Assembly: GCF_949628265.1 (NCBI RefSeq)
Contig: NC_088790.1
Location: forward strand, 12,342,545-12,406,544
Reading direction: 5' to 3'
DNA: 64,000 nucleotides
Origin: Cloeon dipterum
Lineage: Eukaryota; Arthropoda; Insecta; Ephemeroptera; Baetidae
Under the pieces are notes generated by a model, which worked only from the letters and a program-made list of their open reading frames with translations, ran no database searches and had not been told where the DNA came from. Both the position numbers and the translations under genes were made by a program. Of this stretch, positions 49,401 to 62,610 are shown piece by piece. The first letter of the stretch is position 1. Each line of letters begins with the position of its first letter.

Positions 49401-52400
49401 GACTAGTAAGTACGTTGTAGTCATTGTCTTTGAGACGTTTTTCCGCTTGGTCATTGTCTGTTAGGACACCATGATGGCATCCTCGCACGTATATGTCCCA
49501 CCTTGACTGTGCGTGCCTGTATGGATTACCGATTTACAGCAGCCCGTCGGAAATAGACTATCTGCTGCTGGGCGAAAAGCGGGCAAAAAGGGGGTGCCCG
49601 CGTGATAAGAATTGCGGCGGGCGGGCGCGCGCGCTCCGCAGATTTCGCCAATCTCGATTTTATGACGCTGAAGCGGCATTCCATCTCGTTAACTCCTGTG
49701 TGTGCGAGTGCACATTGTAATACCTACACCTCCAACTTCCAACAGATTTTTACATGCATATGGCTTTGCTGCGCGCTTACTTTATCTTCCATTACAAAGT
49801 TTTCTCTGCAGACGAGCTCGTACCTAGTCGACTTTTGTTATTATATTCCAGATATGTTAGCAATTGCCGTCTCAACGGCTCAAGGGCTGCACTAGCACCG
49901 ACTGTGAATATGGGATCGGTGCTGCAAACCAGAATAAAGAGCTAGTGACTTTGATGTTATTCGTTATGATAGTAGTGTAATGCAGAATATTTACCTCAAG
50001 CACTAATATATTTGCTTTACTGTGGAGATAGCATATGGTAGCGTTGAATTATATTCTTGGGTCACGTGGTCAGCCAGCTCATAGTCCACGGGACCAAAAA
50101 ATATTTAAGGCCCATTAGGAATATCAAAATTCAAGATAAAATTATGTTTTTAGTCCAATTTTAGCGGTTTAGTTGAATACAAAGAATAATTATAAACGCC
50201 ATTTTTGCAATTGAAATTTCACGAATTGTAAAATGTGTTGTCCTTTTAGGAAAGAATAGTCAATTGAATAAAATTCTAAAATTTTCTTAATAATTGACGA
50301 ATGTTTGAGCAAGAGAAATAGAGAACTGCCACAACTCATAAAGCACAGTCATAGCGCAATGAACACACTCGATTCTGGTATTGAGGGCAAAGAGATTTGT
50401 AAAATAAGCACTCATGTATCAATGCTATTGGAAGATTGGTTTGTTAAGTTATTCCAGTCCTTCGTTAGTGGGTAAGAGCCCAATTTTACTTTGATAATGC
50501 CAGTCAAGAGGTAATTTGCAAAATCGCACTAGAGCCGAGCCATTTTCCATATCGGAGCGGCAGCAGAATGTAAAATGATTTAAACGCGATGCGCATTTGC
50601 GCTGTCGTTCCAAGAGCTTTGCTGCACTTAGCAGTCTCGCAGCAGTATTTTCAAATAAAGCATGAGCTGCAAATATCACACAAAACGCACGAGTCATTTC
50701 GCGCCTCTTGAATTGTCAAAAGGGCAGAGCAGCGCCGTTTCGCGCGGATGAAGTTTTACAAGTGCTCGCACGCGGAATACATATATGCATGAACCCGGGG
50801 GGCGAGAATTCGCCAAGCTAAACAAACAAATTCCGCATCAGGTTTGCCGTTTGCGCACACAAACGAAGCCGCGCATATTCACAATGTGCGGAGTTGAGTG
50901 CAGTCTCCGCTCGAGCTCACTGCCGCGCCCGAGGAAACTGATTGGCGATCGCAGGGCCAAATTGCAATCAGAGTCGACCGAATGCCCAGGGGCGTCTGTC
51001 CGGTTATTGGCCCGAACCCTGGGGACTCGCAAAGCTGGTCAGTGATTGCAACACACGGTGTGCTCGGCTCGGTAATTAAAAGACCCAGACGGCCCACCGC
51101 CCGAACGTATTGATAAAGAGCGGCAAGGGCAGGCCATTTTTCAAACTGCGGATTATTCGCGCCTCGGGGGCTGCGTGCGATTTGAAAACTTTATCGCGTG
51201 ACGCAAAAAATGCTTGCCATAAAAGTTTTATTTTTTCGAAAGAGAGGCAAATTGATTCCCATCCACAGAATAGATCGATAGGCCTGTTTTATGATAGAGT
51301 GAGCTCGCTTGCTTTCAGCCGGGTTTTTATGCCCTTTCAGGATTCTGCTTTCTTATCTCTTGGTGCGCCTCAAGAGGTTCTAAAAAGCCTTAAAAGAGAT
51401 AAGCCAACATAGTCATATGGCAGCTTGTTTTAAAGTCAATGTTCTTTCCTCCTGATGTCGGAAAATGTCATTTAACATTTACCTATTGTAATCGATAAGG
51501 AAAATCGATTTTTTTCGTTATATTTTGCTATTGCAACTTTGATAACTCTGAGATTTTTCCAGGGTACACAAATGAAATTTAAACAGTCCTGTTGCAGTAC
51601 AAAAGTTAAAAATAGGTTAACAAAGATAAATTGTAATGGCAAATATAATAAATAAGAAGTAAATGAATTGCTAAGAAAATAATGTCACGCCTTCGTAAGT
51701 GGGGGTAAGATTCGCGTTGAAAAAGTTTCCGTTGGTTATAGCTCCAACATGGCGTCAAAATGTGGGCAGTCGAAAACTCTCTTTTGCTTTCTGTGAAAAT
51801 CTACTCTTTATATCCCAAAAATAGGTGTATACAGTACATAGAAGATCAATAATTATGACTAAACTTGATTTCCTGCTGTTATGAATAAGATTTGAACTAA
51901 TATTGATCTTCTAAATATTTCCCATGATATCCATGCCTATTTATTAGTTCTCGAACAAACAGTGATGGTGATATTGGTGGCTCAAAATTGAGTGGCTTTG
52001 GCAGGGGCTTGATATTCTTGGAAAGAAACCCAATCATAGTTCAGTCCATCAAACTGAAAAATTCAACAGTAAAATATTATGTCAAAACTCTCGGATTTCC
52101 ATAGCAATGGGCAAAATGATTGACAAACCCCCCGCAGCTTCGACACATTAGCTCTATTTGCTTTTTAATTGTGAGTTTAACTTGTCCGTCTCCATGCCAG
52201 GAGCAGTAAGCTCATTTTCGATTCATTAAAGAGTCAGTCGCAGATGTTTACTCAGTTCATTTGGAGTGAAAAAACATTATTTCCTTTCCTGATGAGGAAA
52301 TCAAGCGCACGGCTTTATGAAGTGCTAACAACCAATCAACGCAATGCGACTGTTTCATTGATGTCGGAGTTTCGAACGCCAATTATAAAAAAAAATCACG

Positions 52401-55400
52401 GCAGTTGACAGTGTCGGTTGATTGGGCAGACCTTTTCTGAATGAATTTATTTTCAACTCGGCTGGAAAAAGAGCGCTGGAATGAGCTCACTTCATTACTC
52501 ATTTTCACACACGCACACGCTGATTCGTTCCACGCGCGCGCAAGCCAAATTCGCTTTGGCTAAAAAGCGTGTTTTCCTCGCAAACAAGTGAGCTCATTAC
52601 CATATGTGTAACGTAGGTTGCGTGTAAAAGTGAACAAGTGCAGCAAGCTGCGAGGGAGTCGAGCCGACCATCTGGGCGTACATGCATTATGTACTGAATG
52701 TTTGTTAGTAGAAAAACGCCGAGCGTAGAGTTGTAGCAGCAAAGGAGCATTTTATCTAGCTCTGCTCGTCCGCGGGCGAATGAGAATTACGAGATTACTT
52801 GAACGCAGCTGCCGATGCAGGGTCGTTAGAGTATATTTTATTCATTTATCCAGACGCTTCTCTACGAGATTTGTTCGTCGCTTAATTGGCACCGTTGCGC
52901 TGAACGCAAACTAGATATATATTCTATCGATATAATTCACGATGGTGGAATTTCTTGCCATTCGATAAAGAGCAATCCTCCCCACGATCTTAAAAAAAGT
53001 GAATTGTATTGTCAGGTTCAATATATTAAATTACTTAATAAATCATAGTCTAAAAATATCCAAAACAGGAAATCAAAAGGTTGGATAGGAATTTTATTTG
53101 TGTCATGTACTCACTCACTTTGTTGGTGCAAATCATGTAGATTCACAAAATATGCTGTCCGGAATTAGCGGCTTATTTTGAGACTCGTACGCCTTCTTTA
53201 ACTTGGCGTTCAACAGGAGAATTTTAAGAACTTGATTGTCAAAACGGTGCAACGGTAAATTAAAAGAGCGCGTTAATGGTTGGTTCGTGGAAAGGGTCAG
53301 CGTTGCCTTCTCAGCAAGGAATTTTACAGAAAATAACAGACTTCGCTGTGGCAGTGCCATTTCCCATGAAATCACAGTGGTTAGCTGCGCCTATTCCTTG
53401 GTTATCTATTTCTAGGTATCTTTTTCCCAGTAACTGAACAAAACCTTATTTCAAAGGAGAAACTTAAATGGCATCCAATAAAATAAGATTTGTTTCTGGT
53501 ATACTCGCTTTGCTAGATACTTGGAAAAGCTGAAACCAAATAAACAGCATGGTGAGCTTACAACTAGCTCAGGTTAAAAAAATAAAACTCGTTTTGAAAC
53601 GTACTTTAATTAGCCCTTGCCAATTGCCCGTGCTTGCAATCACTTTACTCTCAGAAGGAATGCTCTATTAAGATTCTTCAGTTATTGTTTATTCTCACGT
53701 TCAAAATGAACCAAAAATATAATATTTAATGAAAGAGCCTATAAGATTTAGCTTGATTTCAACTTCGTAAAATGGCACTAATGGAAAAATTTAATATTTT
53801 TGTTATCATACAAGTATAGCGTCTACAATACCGAGGATCAGAATTTGAGAGGCTAAATATGTTTAGCAAAGCAACACACCACTCGCATGCGCCGTTCTCA
53901 GACAAAAACTGTGCCGCTGAGCAGTTGCTCCGAGCGGGTTGCATACACTTTCATAACCTCCTCTCCGCGTTCAACTTTAGCCATATTTGCAATTTTAGAG
54001 CAGGGATTCTGGCGTGCCTTTTTACCACTCAAACATCCAAAATATTTTAATGTCGAGCACTAATGGTTTGTATTGATTAAAAGCTTTACTCTACTGATTC
54101 TCATCAACTAAATAATAACTAATGGATGTGCTAGCTCCATCCCACGCGTGACTGAAACGAGAATTACCTCTATTCCCAGCGTAATATCGTCTAGAGCTGA
54201 CGGGAATTATGTTGAATTTTGCTGCGGCATTAACTCAGCTCAGCGGGCTTTGGTGTATGATCTCCGCAGACGGCGCTCTTTCCTGCGCCGCCAGCATTCA
54301 AATTGCGGACCGTTTGTGTCTGGCAGTTAAAAATTGCGCCATTTATCAGTCTCGCGGCGAACATCGGCCAGGAAGGGAGGGTCCGGAAGCGATCGGGCCT
54401 GATTGAAGCGCTGCCCAATGTCACCAGATAAATAAAAATACACAAAATAAACACACGCGATCACGGCTCGGCAATCCCGTTTTCATGCTCGTCGGTAATT
54501 CCAGCCAATTTCCACTACGAGTTATGTGTTATGTGCGCTCCCCGGCGCCGTAGAAGGGGAAGGGGATCTTGAGAATGCAATTCGTCGGATAATCCGTTTA
54601 GGATTTCACTCGAGCCGACGAAGGGTTGTCGCTGCCAATGATGAGAGGGCACCCTCGGGATCCGCGCTGCAAATTCAATTTTAATCCAGTCTGACGCGAT
54701 TTGTTTGTAACTAAAAAAATCTACGTCTCAGCATTCAAACCTCTAAATGGATTAAGTTTAATTATTTACCAGTACCAAGCACGCGGAAATCTTTGTCATC
54801 GTTCTTTCCGAATATTTGATGACAGCATGAGATTAAAAGTTACAAAACTAATAGGGAGGAACGGAGTTTGTTATTTATAATGTTTTAAGCCACATATTAT
54901 GACAGTTTTTATGTAAGATAAGCATGGGATATACAAATTAATTAACTGCAGCTGTAATATTTAGATGGCTTTATTAGCGTGAGATTTCCGCCATTTAAAC
55001 GCGACTGCTCTTTGTAAGAAAACAACACTTTTTGTTTTTCACGTTTTTACGACTTGATAGGGTTTGAGACTTTGAATTGAAACCCTTTGACGGTGTTTGA
55101 CGATTTAAACAACCTCCAATTGCGTTTTATAATTTACTGAGTCGTACGATTTAACCAGATTTTCTTGGAGTACTGTCAACTTGTGGTTTTGCAGCTTGCA
55201 AAGAGATACTTTTTTCTAAAAGAGTTCATTTATCGATTAAATTAAAAGTAATGCTGGATGTTTTTCTTTGCCAGTAAAGTGTTCGGACGAAGGGGAGACA
55301 TTACAGATGAAATAAACGTCACGTTATGAAAGCTTCTTAATGTTTTTTTGCTAGAAAATCAAACCTAAAACTAATTAATGAATTTATTTAATTTGTTTTA

Positions 55401-56724
55401 TATACGGTCTATGGTTTAAATGTGAGTTCCATTCATTTAAGTTTTAACATTCAATTCTATAGATGCATGTATCATATGAAAGAAGAAAAACTGTTTCAAA
55501 TGTAATCTTGACCAAGAAGGAAACCAGGATATAAATTAAGAACTTTTAGTAACCAAAACCATATGGGAAAACTAAAATGAAAAGAGAATTTTAGTGACCA
55601 GCACTCTTTGATCTCCCGGTGAATCGAGGCGTAAGGACGACCATTCGGCGTGTTCAATCGCAAGCTTTGGCGCAACCGGTTTGTATCGGCTGTGGGTTCA
55701 AAGGTGCGCATACGCACGGCAAATTTTTATCTTGCACACGCAGCTATTTTTTATGGCGCATGTTGAAATAGTGGGAGCACAGATTAAACGGCATTTTTAA
55801 TCAAAAACTCTTTGTCGGCGCTCGAGCGGGGTAACATAATTAAAACTCGTCGTCGTCCAACTTCAAAAACGCTGCGTCCCGCTCAATAAAACTCGCGGGT
55901 GAATTTCCATCAAAACTTTTTTCGAACGGCGGCGTGGACGGGTGGGAGCAAAGCCTGTTATTTGCATCGTGCTTTGATACAGGAGAATGCGCTCCAATTT
56001 TGTTACAAAGAATGAATCCGCAGCCGACGCCGACGCCGCGGAAACAAAACGAATGAGAAAATTTAATAAAAGAATAAACCCTTCCAATGTCATCTCTGAG
56101 GGGAAAAGATCTTTACTAGAGCAAAGCAAATCGTGAAGGGGGGATAATTTAAATAAAAAAAATTAGCGCAGATAGATCGTTTAGGATATTAAGTCGTCGT
56201 TGCAGTTTAGGAACACGCAAATCTTGCACGCCAATAATATTTGCTTACTCTGAAATAATCTAAAGACCAACAAAACAATCGTTTCTTAGACAATGCTGAA
56301 CGTCTCAAACTCCACCCACTCCTTTCAAAAACCGATTCCTATTTAGATTAATTTGTCTTTCGATAAAACATTATTTTTTACAAGTCACTTGTATGAAAGA
56401 GTATTGATGGCTTAACTCTCAATCTCTCTCGCCAAATAGACTTCCCTTTGTAAAATCTCCCTTCACAAAGCGAATATATGAAATAAGCAAACAAGCTTGC
56501 ATCAAACAGACTCCCCTTGTTGTATGTACAGAGGCATATGACTTGTGTGTGTGCTGCTCTCGTGTGCAACTTTTGCAATTAGTTTCGACTGCCAGCGCTG
56601 CATCATTATATTGCTGCGCAGCTCGTTGTTTACGACTTCGTCACGCGAATTAAGTGACATAAAAGGCCCCTCGGGATAATCGAAACTCTGTCATCTCCAG
56701 CAGCAACTAGTGCGGTGGCAAAGG

Positions 56725-56725
<1 letters not shown>

Positions 56726-56762
<37 letters not shown>
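56726..56762. repeat. (GT)18 microsatellite
   Basis: An uninterrupted GT run. A His/Thr run in an overlapping minus-strand frame comes from it and is not a protein. Confidence 0.95.
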
Positions 56763-56763
<1 letters not shown>

Positions 56764-58365
56764 TAGACAAGCCGACTTGAACCCTAGACCACAATAAGGT
56801 GGCCATGTAATTGGAAAGTGCGGCGAGTCAACCTGCTTGTTCATGTCTGGCTGAGGAGGACCATGTTTTGCTTTATTTTGATACGTCTCATTTTTCCTTA
56901 AATAATAGAACATTATCACTCCCTTTCCCAGTGCGTATCCTCCAAAGTGGGGCTGATTCCAAAAGTAAAAACGGCGCTCTGATACCTTGTTTTTCAAATA
57001 TTTCAAATTTCTATTTGATGAAGCCCATGTCCTCTAATTTGTTAAGAAACATTACTGTGACTCACAATCTCATAAATAATTTAAAATACTTAAGACTTTC
57101 GAACTTGAAAAAACTACGTTTGTTTTAATTACTACGAGAAATTCTGATTTGAGGTAAATAAAAGAATCAGATGTGGTATCAATTTTGAATTATTTGATAC
57201 CAACACTTCAACATTTAAACCTTAGTCTAGACTGATATTTGTTCATCATCCGACTTTAGTTATCCACTTTTGATCCTAAAGTAAAGCCTTTTTGTTGACG
57301 CTTTGCGAAGTTTCTACACTAATCTCCCTGACGACGACTGAACTGGTTTTTAATCATTTTTGTCTCTCAGCTAAAGCAGCATTACGCATTCTCAAGCTTC
57401 TCGAAAATGCTAGGATTAACTTCCTTGTTTATATTTTCTGGCATCTCCATTTTCCTCGATAAAAAAATCTCATAAGTCATTGCACTTTTTTTCTTATTAT
57501 TAAAACTGTCAAGGGAACAATGGAAATTTTCATTTTTCATTGCTCACTTCTCCATACAACTGCCCATATTTATTCGCCTAGGGGCTTGTTGCCTGCCTCG
57601 CTTTTTGCTAATATTAAACTTTTTGCTCGGATATATATATTCCGTTTCAAAGCTAAGTGGACCCGCTTGTTCGAAACGCTGCTAATGCATGGGCACGAGA
57701 GAGCGAACGAGCGGGCGAGCACGTGCCAAAATGTGCGACCCGAGCGCTGGCGTCAGCGTTGCCTCATCCCGTTCTTCTCTCACTCAATGTCAGAGTAATC
57801 AAGCTGCTCGCCCTCTGGATTCCACCCTGCTTGTCAGCTGAAAAAGTGGCCTCGCCTCTTTTCTCTTTATGCTAGCCAGCAACCGTGTGTTCGAGAGAGC
57901 AGTCACACATTTGCGCCGTTTTTAATGCCAACATTTATTGCTCTCCAAATTCTGCATCTTCCTCTTGAACTCGATTTAGTTTTAGTGTAATGTTTGATGT
58001 TTCATTAACCTCATGTTTACAGTTTCATAAAGAGATTGTGTATATTTTATGATTTACTGTAAGTAAGAAAAAAGAATTTTCATTTACAAAACTTTAATTG
58101 GATTTCCACTTAGAAAAATAGAATATCAGTAGAGCTTCCGGTCAGCCTTAGCCAGCCGGCAAATTCTGGGTCACGTAGTCAGCTGCTATGCTCCTTTACT
58201 TTGGCTAATATGAGTCACAAACGCCAGCCTGAACAGTTTCCGGTCAAAAAGTCGGAAAAAAAATTGGTGTCAAAACCGTTAAGCAAAATCAGACTTCACT
58301 TTAAAAATTTTCTTAGCCGTTGCCACCAAGCCACCTGTTCAGCCAGCCGCCGCTTAATAGATACC

Positions 58366-58760
58366 TCTTTTTTATTTTTAGAAACTTTGCTCAGTAGACC
58401 CCGTGGTCAGTGAGGTCATAGGGTCCCAATAGCACCGCCAAGCGGATTCAATTGGGCCCGAGTGGCCGCAGAGGAGCTTGGGCCCAATTTAGCCATCTTT
58501 TCGCCTCTCAGCTCCGAGGTCTTTTTATTGAAATGCCAGACATTTGTCCCTAAAGCCGCTGGAAAGGTGCGAAAACCAGCAAGTGGCAAGTAGGCGCTGG
58601 TGCGCCTCCCAGTACGTTGAGCATTTCGAGTCAGTAACTAACCACCTTTTGCCATGCCCAACATTGGCCAGCCAGTATTAGATGCCCGAACTGCTCAAAT
58701 ATCTCCCATTGCTTTGACACTCCTGAGAATACTGTAACAATGCGAGCCAACGGGCTTGTT
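58366..58760 (-). mobile_element. tRNA-derived SINE, copy 2 (in long intron)
   Basis: Second member of the family at 27079-27524, same orientation. Best-matching parts are 58508-58760, with blocks such as CAGACATTTGTCCC, GGTGCGCCTCCCAGT, CCAGTATTAGAT and CAATGCGAGCCAACGGGCT shared with copy 1 allowing a few changes. The head again has A-box-like (58731-58749) and B-box-like (58681-58691) elements at the same 58-base spacing. A T-rich run at 58366-58380 may be the tail. The two copies differ at many sites, so neither looks very recent. Confidence 0.7.
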
Positions 58761-61700
58761 CTAATTTTCAGGTTCTCCAGAAGCTTTTCAGTTCTTAAAT
58801 TTTATGAAAAATGATTTTGACTCATTAGAGAAACTGGCAAAAGGGCATTACAGAAGTGAAACTTTTTGCTCAAAAAGTCGATAAATTTACCCGCGGAATT
58901 AAACAGTAAATAAATACTCGAGTCTAGATGAGGCTCTGAAATCATTTTAATCTAGAAGTTAAAACGAACGAACGTTTTACTCCAATTATTGTACGTTCCA
59001 CATTTTAACGTAGTAAAGAAATTCACTGAATGCTATCCAACTCTGCAGAACAAAGCGAAGTGGGAATATCGCCAGACGTGTGAATAAATTAGCCGAATGT
59101 TCAGGAATTTGAATACATGATTAATTTGTGAATAATTTGCGAGAGCAACGTGGCTTTTGTTACAGGAATTTATCTGAGCACTTTCTGGCAGCTAAAGGCC
59201 CTAAATATGAAACGACTGGTCAGGACGAAAATGAGCCGCAAATAAGCCGCAATGTAACGCAACTAGGCAAACTACGAAATTACGTCGGTCTACGTGCGAG
59301 TTCCGGCGCATAAAAGAGTTAATAAAGGCACAAATTAAAAGCAGCCGCATATTCTAGGGCGGTCCGAGTACCGAAGCGACCAACCAGCCGTCGACTCAGG
59401 ACCTGCGTGAAAGGAAGCGAGTGGCGAGGGATGCGAATTGATATATATATAAATTCAAAGGGCTGCGGCGAAACTCCATCAACACGGCTTTTATACAACG
59501 TTGATTGGGGATGAGAGCCGGAATTTCGGCACCGCTATCGCTTCTGCCGAAAGAAAGAGGCAAAAGGGGAAGGCACGGACGAGGAGAAGAGCGAGCGAGG
59601 TGTCACTTCCGACCCGTCTCGTGAAATGATGAGTCGATCGCCATCAGCGTTTCTGCCGCCGCCGCGTGCGCTGAAAGACCATCCTTCCCATTACTCTGCG
59701 CCGGGGGATATCCTGCGCGCAGCACCGCCAGATTTCGATATGGAGCCATTTTTTTATTCTCCTTGATTTTGATCAGACAATGACGTTGTTTGTCGCACAC
59801 GGTAGAGGCGTGCGGTTGCTTTGTTACCCCACGCGCTTCGCATAATACAAATAATGCCAAATTGGAAATTTGGGTAGAATGAAACAAGCTTTAAGCGGAT
59901 AACTATCGGTCAACACGAAAATCTATCCAAAAACACGACTCTAATTACCCAAACGTAAGTGACCATTGGAAATGATGCCGTCTAGAATCCCTCTGTCTTT
60001 GCTTATTATGTAGTATTGCTCCCTTGTGCATTGTGTTGAAGCCTAAAATATCTGTCTATAGCTTTTGAGAAAATCAAAGATTATGATGTATGTTCTTCTC
60101 AAGAAAGGAGCACTTGTCCAGTTGAGAGTTGTTTTAATTATGATTAAGAGAAATATCCGTAAAAAGTATTATTAGGTCATATTTTTCGATAATCCCACTT
60201 CAGCATATTAAAAATATTCAAATCCGGAAAATATTTAAGTGAAAAGTCACACGGTGTATTTCATTGCATATTCTACTTCTAAAGGTGTGGAATTTATTCG
60301 CTATTTTTGGAATATATATATTATTAAAATTAGGACTTAATTTTTTAATTTGCTTTTGTTTATCAATAAACTATAAAAATGTCTAATATCAACTTTTAAC
60401 GCACAAAAACCGTGACAAGATTATAAAAAATTAAGGCATAGTAATACTTTATTATAATTATGTTGCTAAAAAATCAGAAGTTACAAAAAATGCTAAGAAA
60501 TTTACGATTGTCGAGATTCGTAACAGAGAATGTTGTCCGATGCTGGAGCGATTAGAAACCCCGCTGCTTGCAAACGTTCAAGTGTTCTACTTGAGTCGGC
60601 TCGAAGAGAAGCTTCTCATTAACAGGCGGAATTTCAAATTTAACTGTCGACCTCTTTCCAAGACAATTTTATGCATTCCGCCTTCGCTACTTGATATAGT
60701 GCTTGTGCCTCGTCAATTGCCACCAGCGAAAAATAGGCATCAGAAAATGAGACTTGTTTTATTTTCTGGCAAGAAATTTGCAAAAGAAATTTGGCTCAAC
60801 TGCCTGTCGTAATTATTCACGATTCTAAGTAATTGAGCTTTCTTGTCAGAGCGCTGATTGCTGGTGGAATGCTTGATTATTTATAAGCTTGAAAGGAAAA
60901 TCCTGAAAGGAAAACAAATGACAAGACCTCAGTTTCGTTGGTTGAAGGATTTTTCAAAACATTTTGGGCGTCTTCGTGAAAGAATCGTACAATGAATATT
61001 CACCAATAAAAACAAGCCACAATAATAAAAATTTAAATCCTAGTAGTTCAAATTCCATAATATGTCGACTCCAAAGAGCTATTATCAGATTAATAGGTTT
61101 TTGTTAAAATCAGGCAACTGAACTTCATTATTCCGTGAAAACTGTCTTTCCTTTTCAGTTTGTATAGTATTTTTGCGAGCTAAATAGAACTACAATAATG
61201 CTTTTATTAAGCGCATTTATTTATAAATTAATATTGTACTATACGCTCATAAAAAATGAAAAGTAGCCCAATTGCCTTTTGCTCTCAAATACATACTTTT
61301 TCTACTTATAGCGTAATTGGAAATGTAAAATTAAGTCTCAAGCGATCTCCTGATCTAATATGGTGGAACTAAAATAGATTATTAACAGCATTGTGTATCC
61401 TTTTTTTAAATACCCAAGAGGCTTTGCCATTCCGTTTCAGTAGCAACTGCATAAGAATTGAGAGATTCATAAAATATATTTTTTATGATATTTGTCGGAG
61501 AGATAATGTTGTGAACGTAGTAATCAGCTCAGGTTTTACTGCTTTGCTATTTTTACCAACGTGCAATTAGCGTTGTACCTGGATTCTGAAATCAGTTATT
61601 TCTATTTTCTGCAAGTCAACCAGCCAGCAAGTTAACAATAGATTTCATTTGACATATTATTGGAGAGATTATAATTGGAAGAGTGAAAAAGATATATTAG

Positions 61701-61889
61701 AGGTTGACCATTCGATACGTCGGAGCTAATAAGCCTGGCGTGCATCTGTTTCGGCATTTAGAGCCAATTACCAAAAGGCCTGTCATATCTCGTGTGATAG
61801 CATTCGTGGAAACGGGCTGCAAAATCCTCCGGTCAGCAAGTGGGGCGGTGGCTTTCCGCTAGGCGGCAAACGACACATCTCATTATTGG

Positions 61890-62610
61890 TCCAGACACAC
61901 GCGAAAAGAGACTGAGAGCCGAGTAGAGCGAGCGAGTGAGCCGAGTGAGAGAAGCGGCGGCAGCTCATCGATTTTGCCAAAATCGATACAATGCTTGTGA
62001 GTGTATGTGTGTGTCTGTGTGAGTGTGTTGTGGCTCGGCACGAGGCGTCGTGGCGGCGAGCGAGCGCGAGCAGGGAGCGGCATCCACCCCCGCATTCGCC
62101 CCCGCGCTATCGTCTAGAATTCGCGCGCCACATTCCAGGCCGGGCCGCTCGGCCCAGAGAACGAACACTTTTCAGTAAATCCGGCTCGGATTCGGCGGGG
62201 GCGGCCGCCCGAGAGGATTGAAAACGTGGCAGCAGGCCGGCGGGGGTGGATTGGGGTTGGGGGTGCCGCCAAGGAAGCACTACGAGGGAGGTAGTCTCGC
62301 TGCTGCTGCCATGCTGCTGCTGGCGGCAGCGGTGGCGGCGACGACGCGGCCACTCTCGGATCGGTGTAATGACTGCCACAGCCGAGGCGTCCGGGGGTGC
62401 GCGGGGGTGGTTGCTTGCCCTTTGTTTCGCGACCCGGCAAATGCCACGAGAGTCCCGAGACGCCTGACTGCATGCACGTGGCCGTATGAAACGCACGGCG
62501 CCAATCACGCGTCCGCCAATACCGACTTCCGGCCCCGCTTCCCAATCTCTCCATGTAAACTTGATTATTATTGCACCCTAGATTCATCGGCTTCCGCCTG
62601 AACGAAATGG
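61890..62610. promoter_or_regulatory. CpG-rich island, possible promoter or enhancer
   Basis: This is the most GC- and CpG-rich block of the right third of the window, with GAGCGAGC repeats, GGCGGC runs and an open frame on the plus strand from 62311 to 62601. That frame begins MLLLAAAVAATTRPL, which resembles a short signal peptide, but it has no other support. It could be an alternative promoter of the long gene, the start of a new gene running out of the window, or a large enhancer. Confidence 0.35.

Noticed and set aside
62107-62587. Minus-strand frames of 133 and 157 codons in the CpG island
   Set aside because: Arg/Pro/Ala-rich products on both strands are expected from CpG-rich DNA; no domain is visible.
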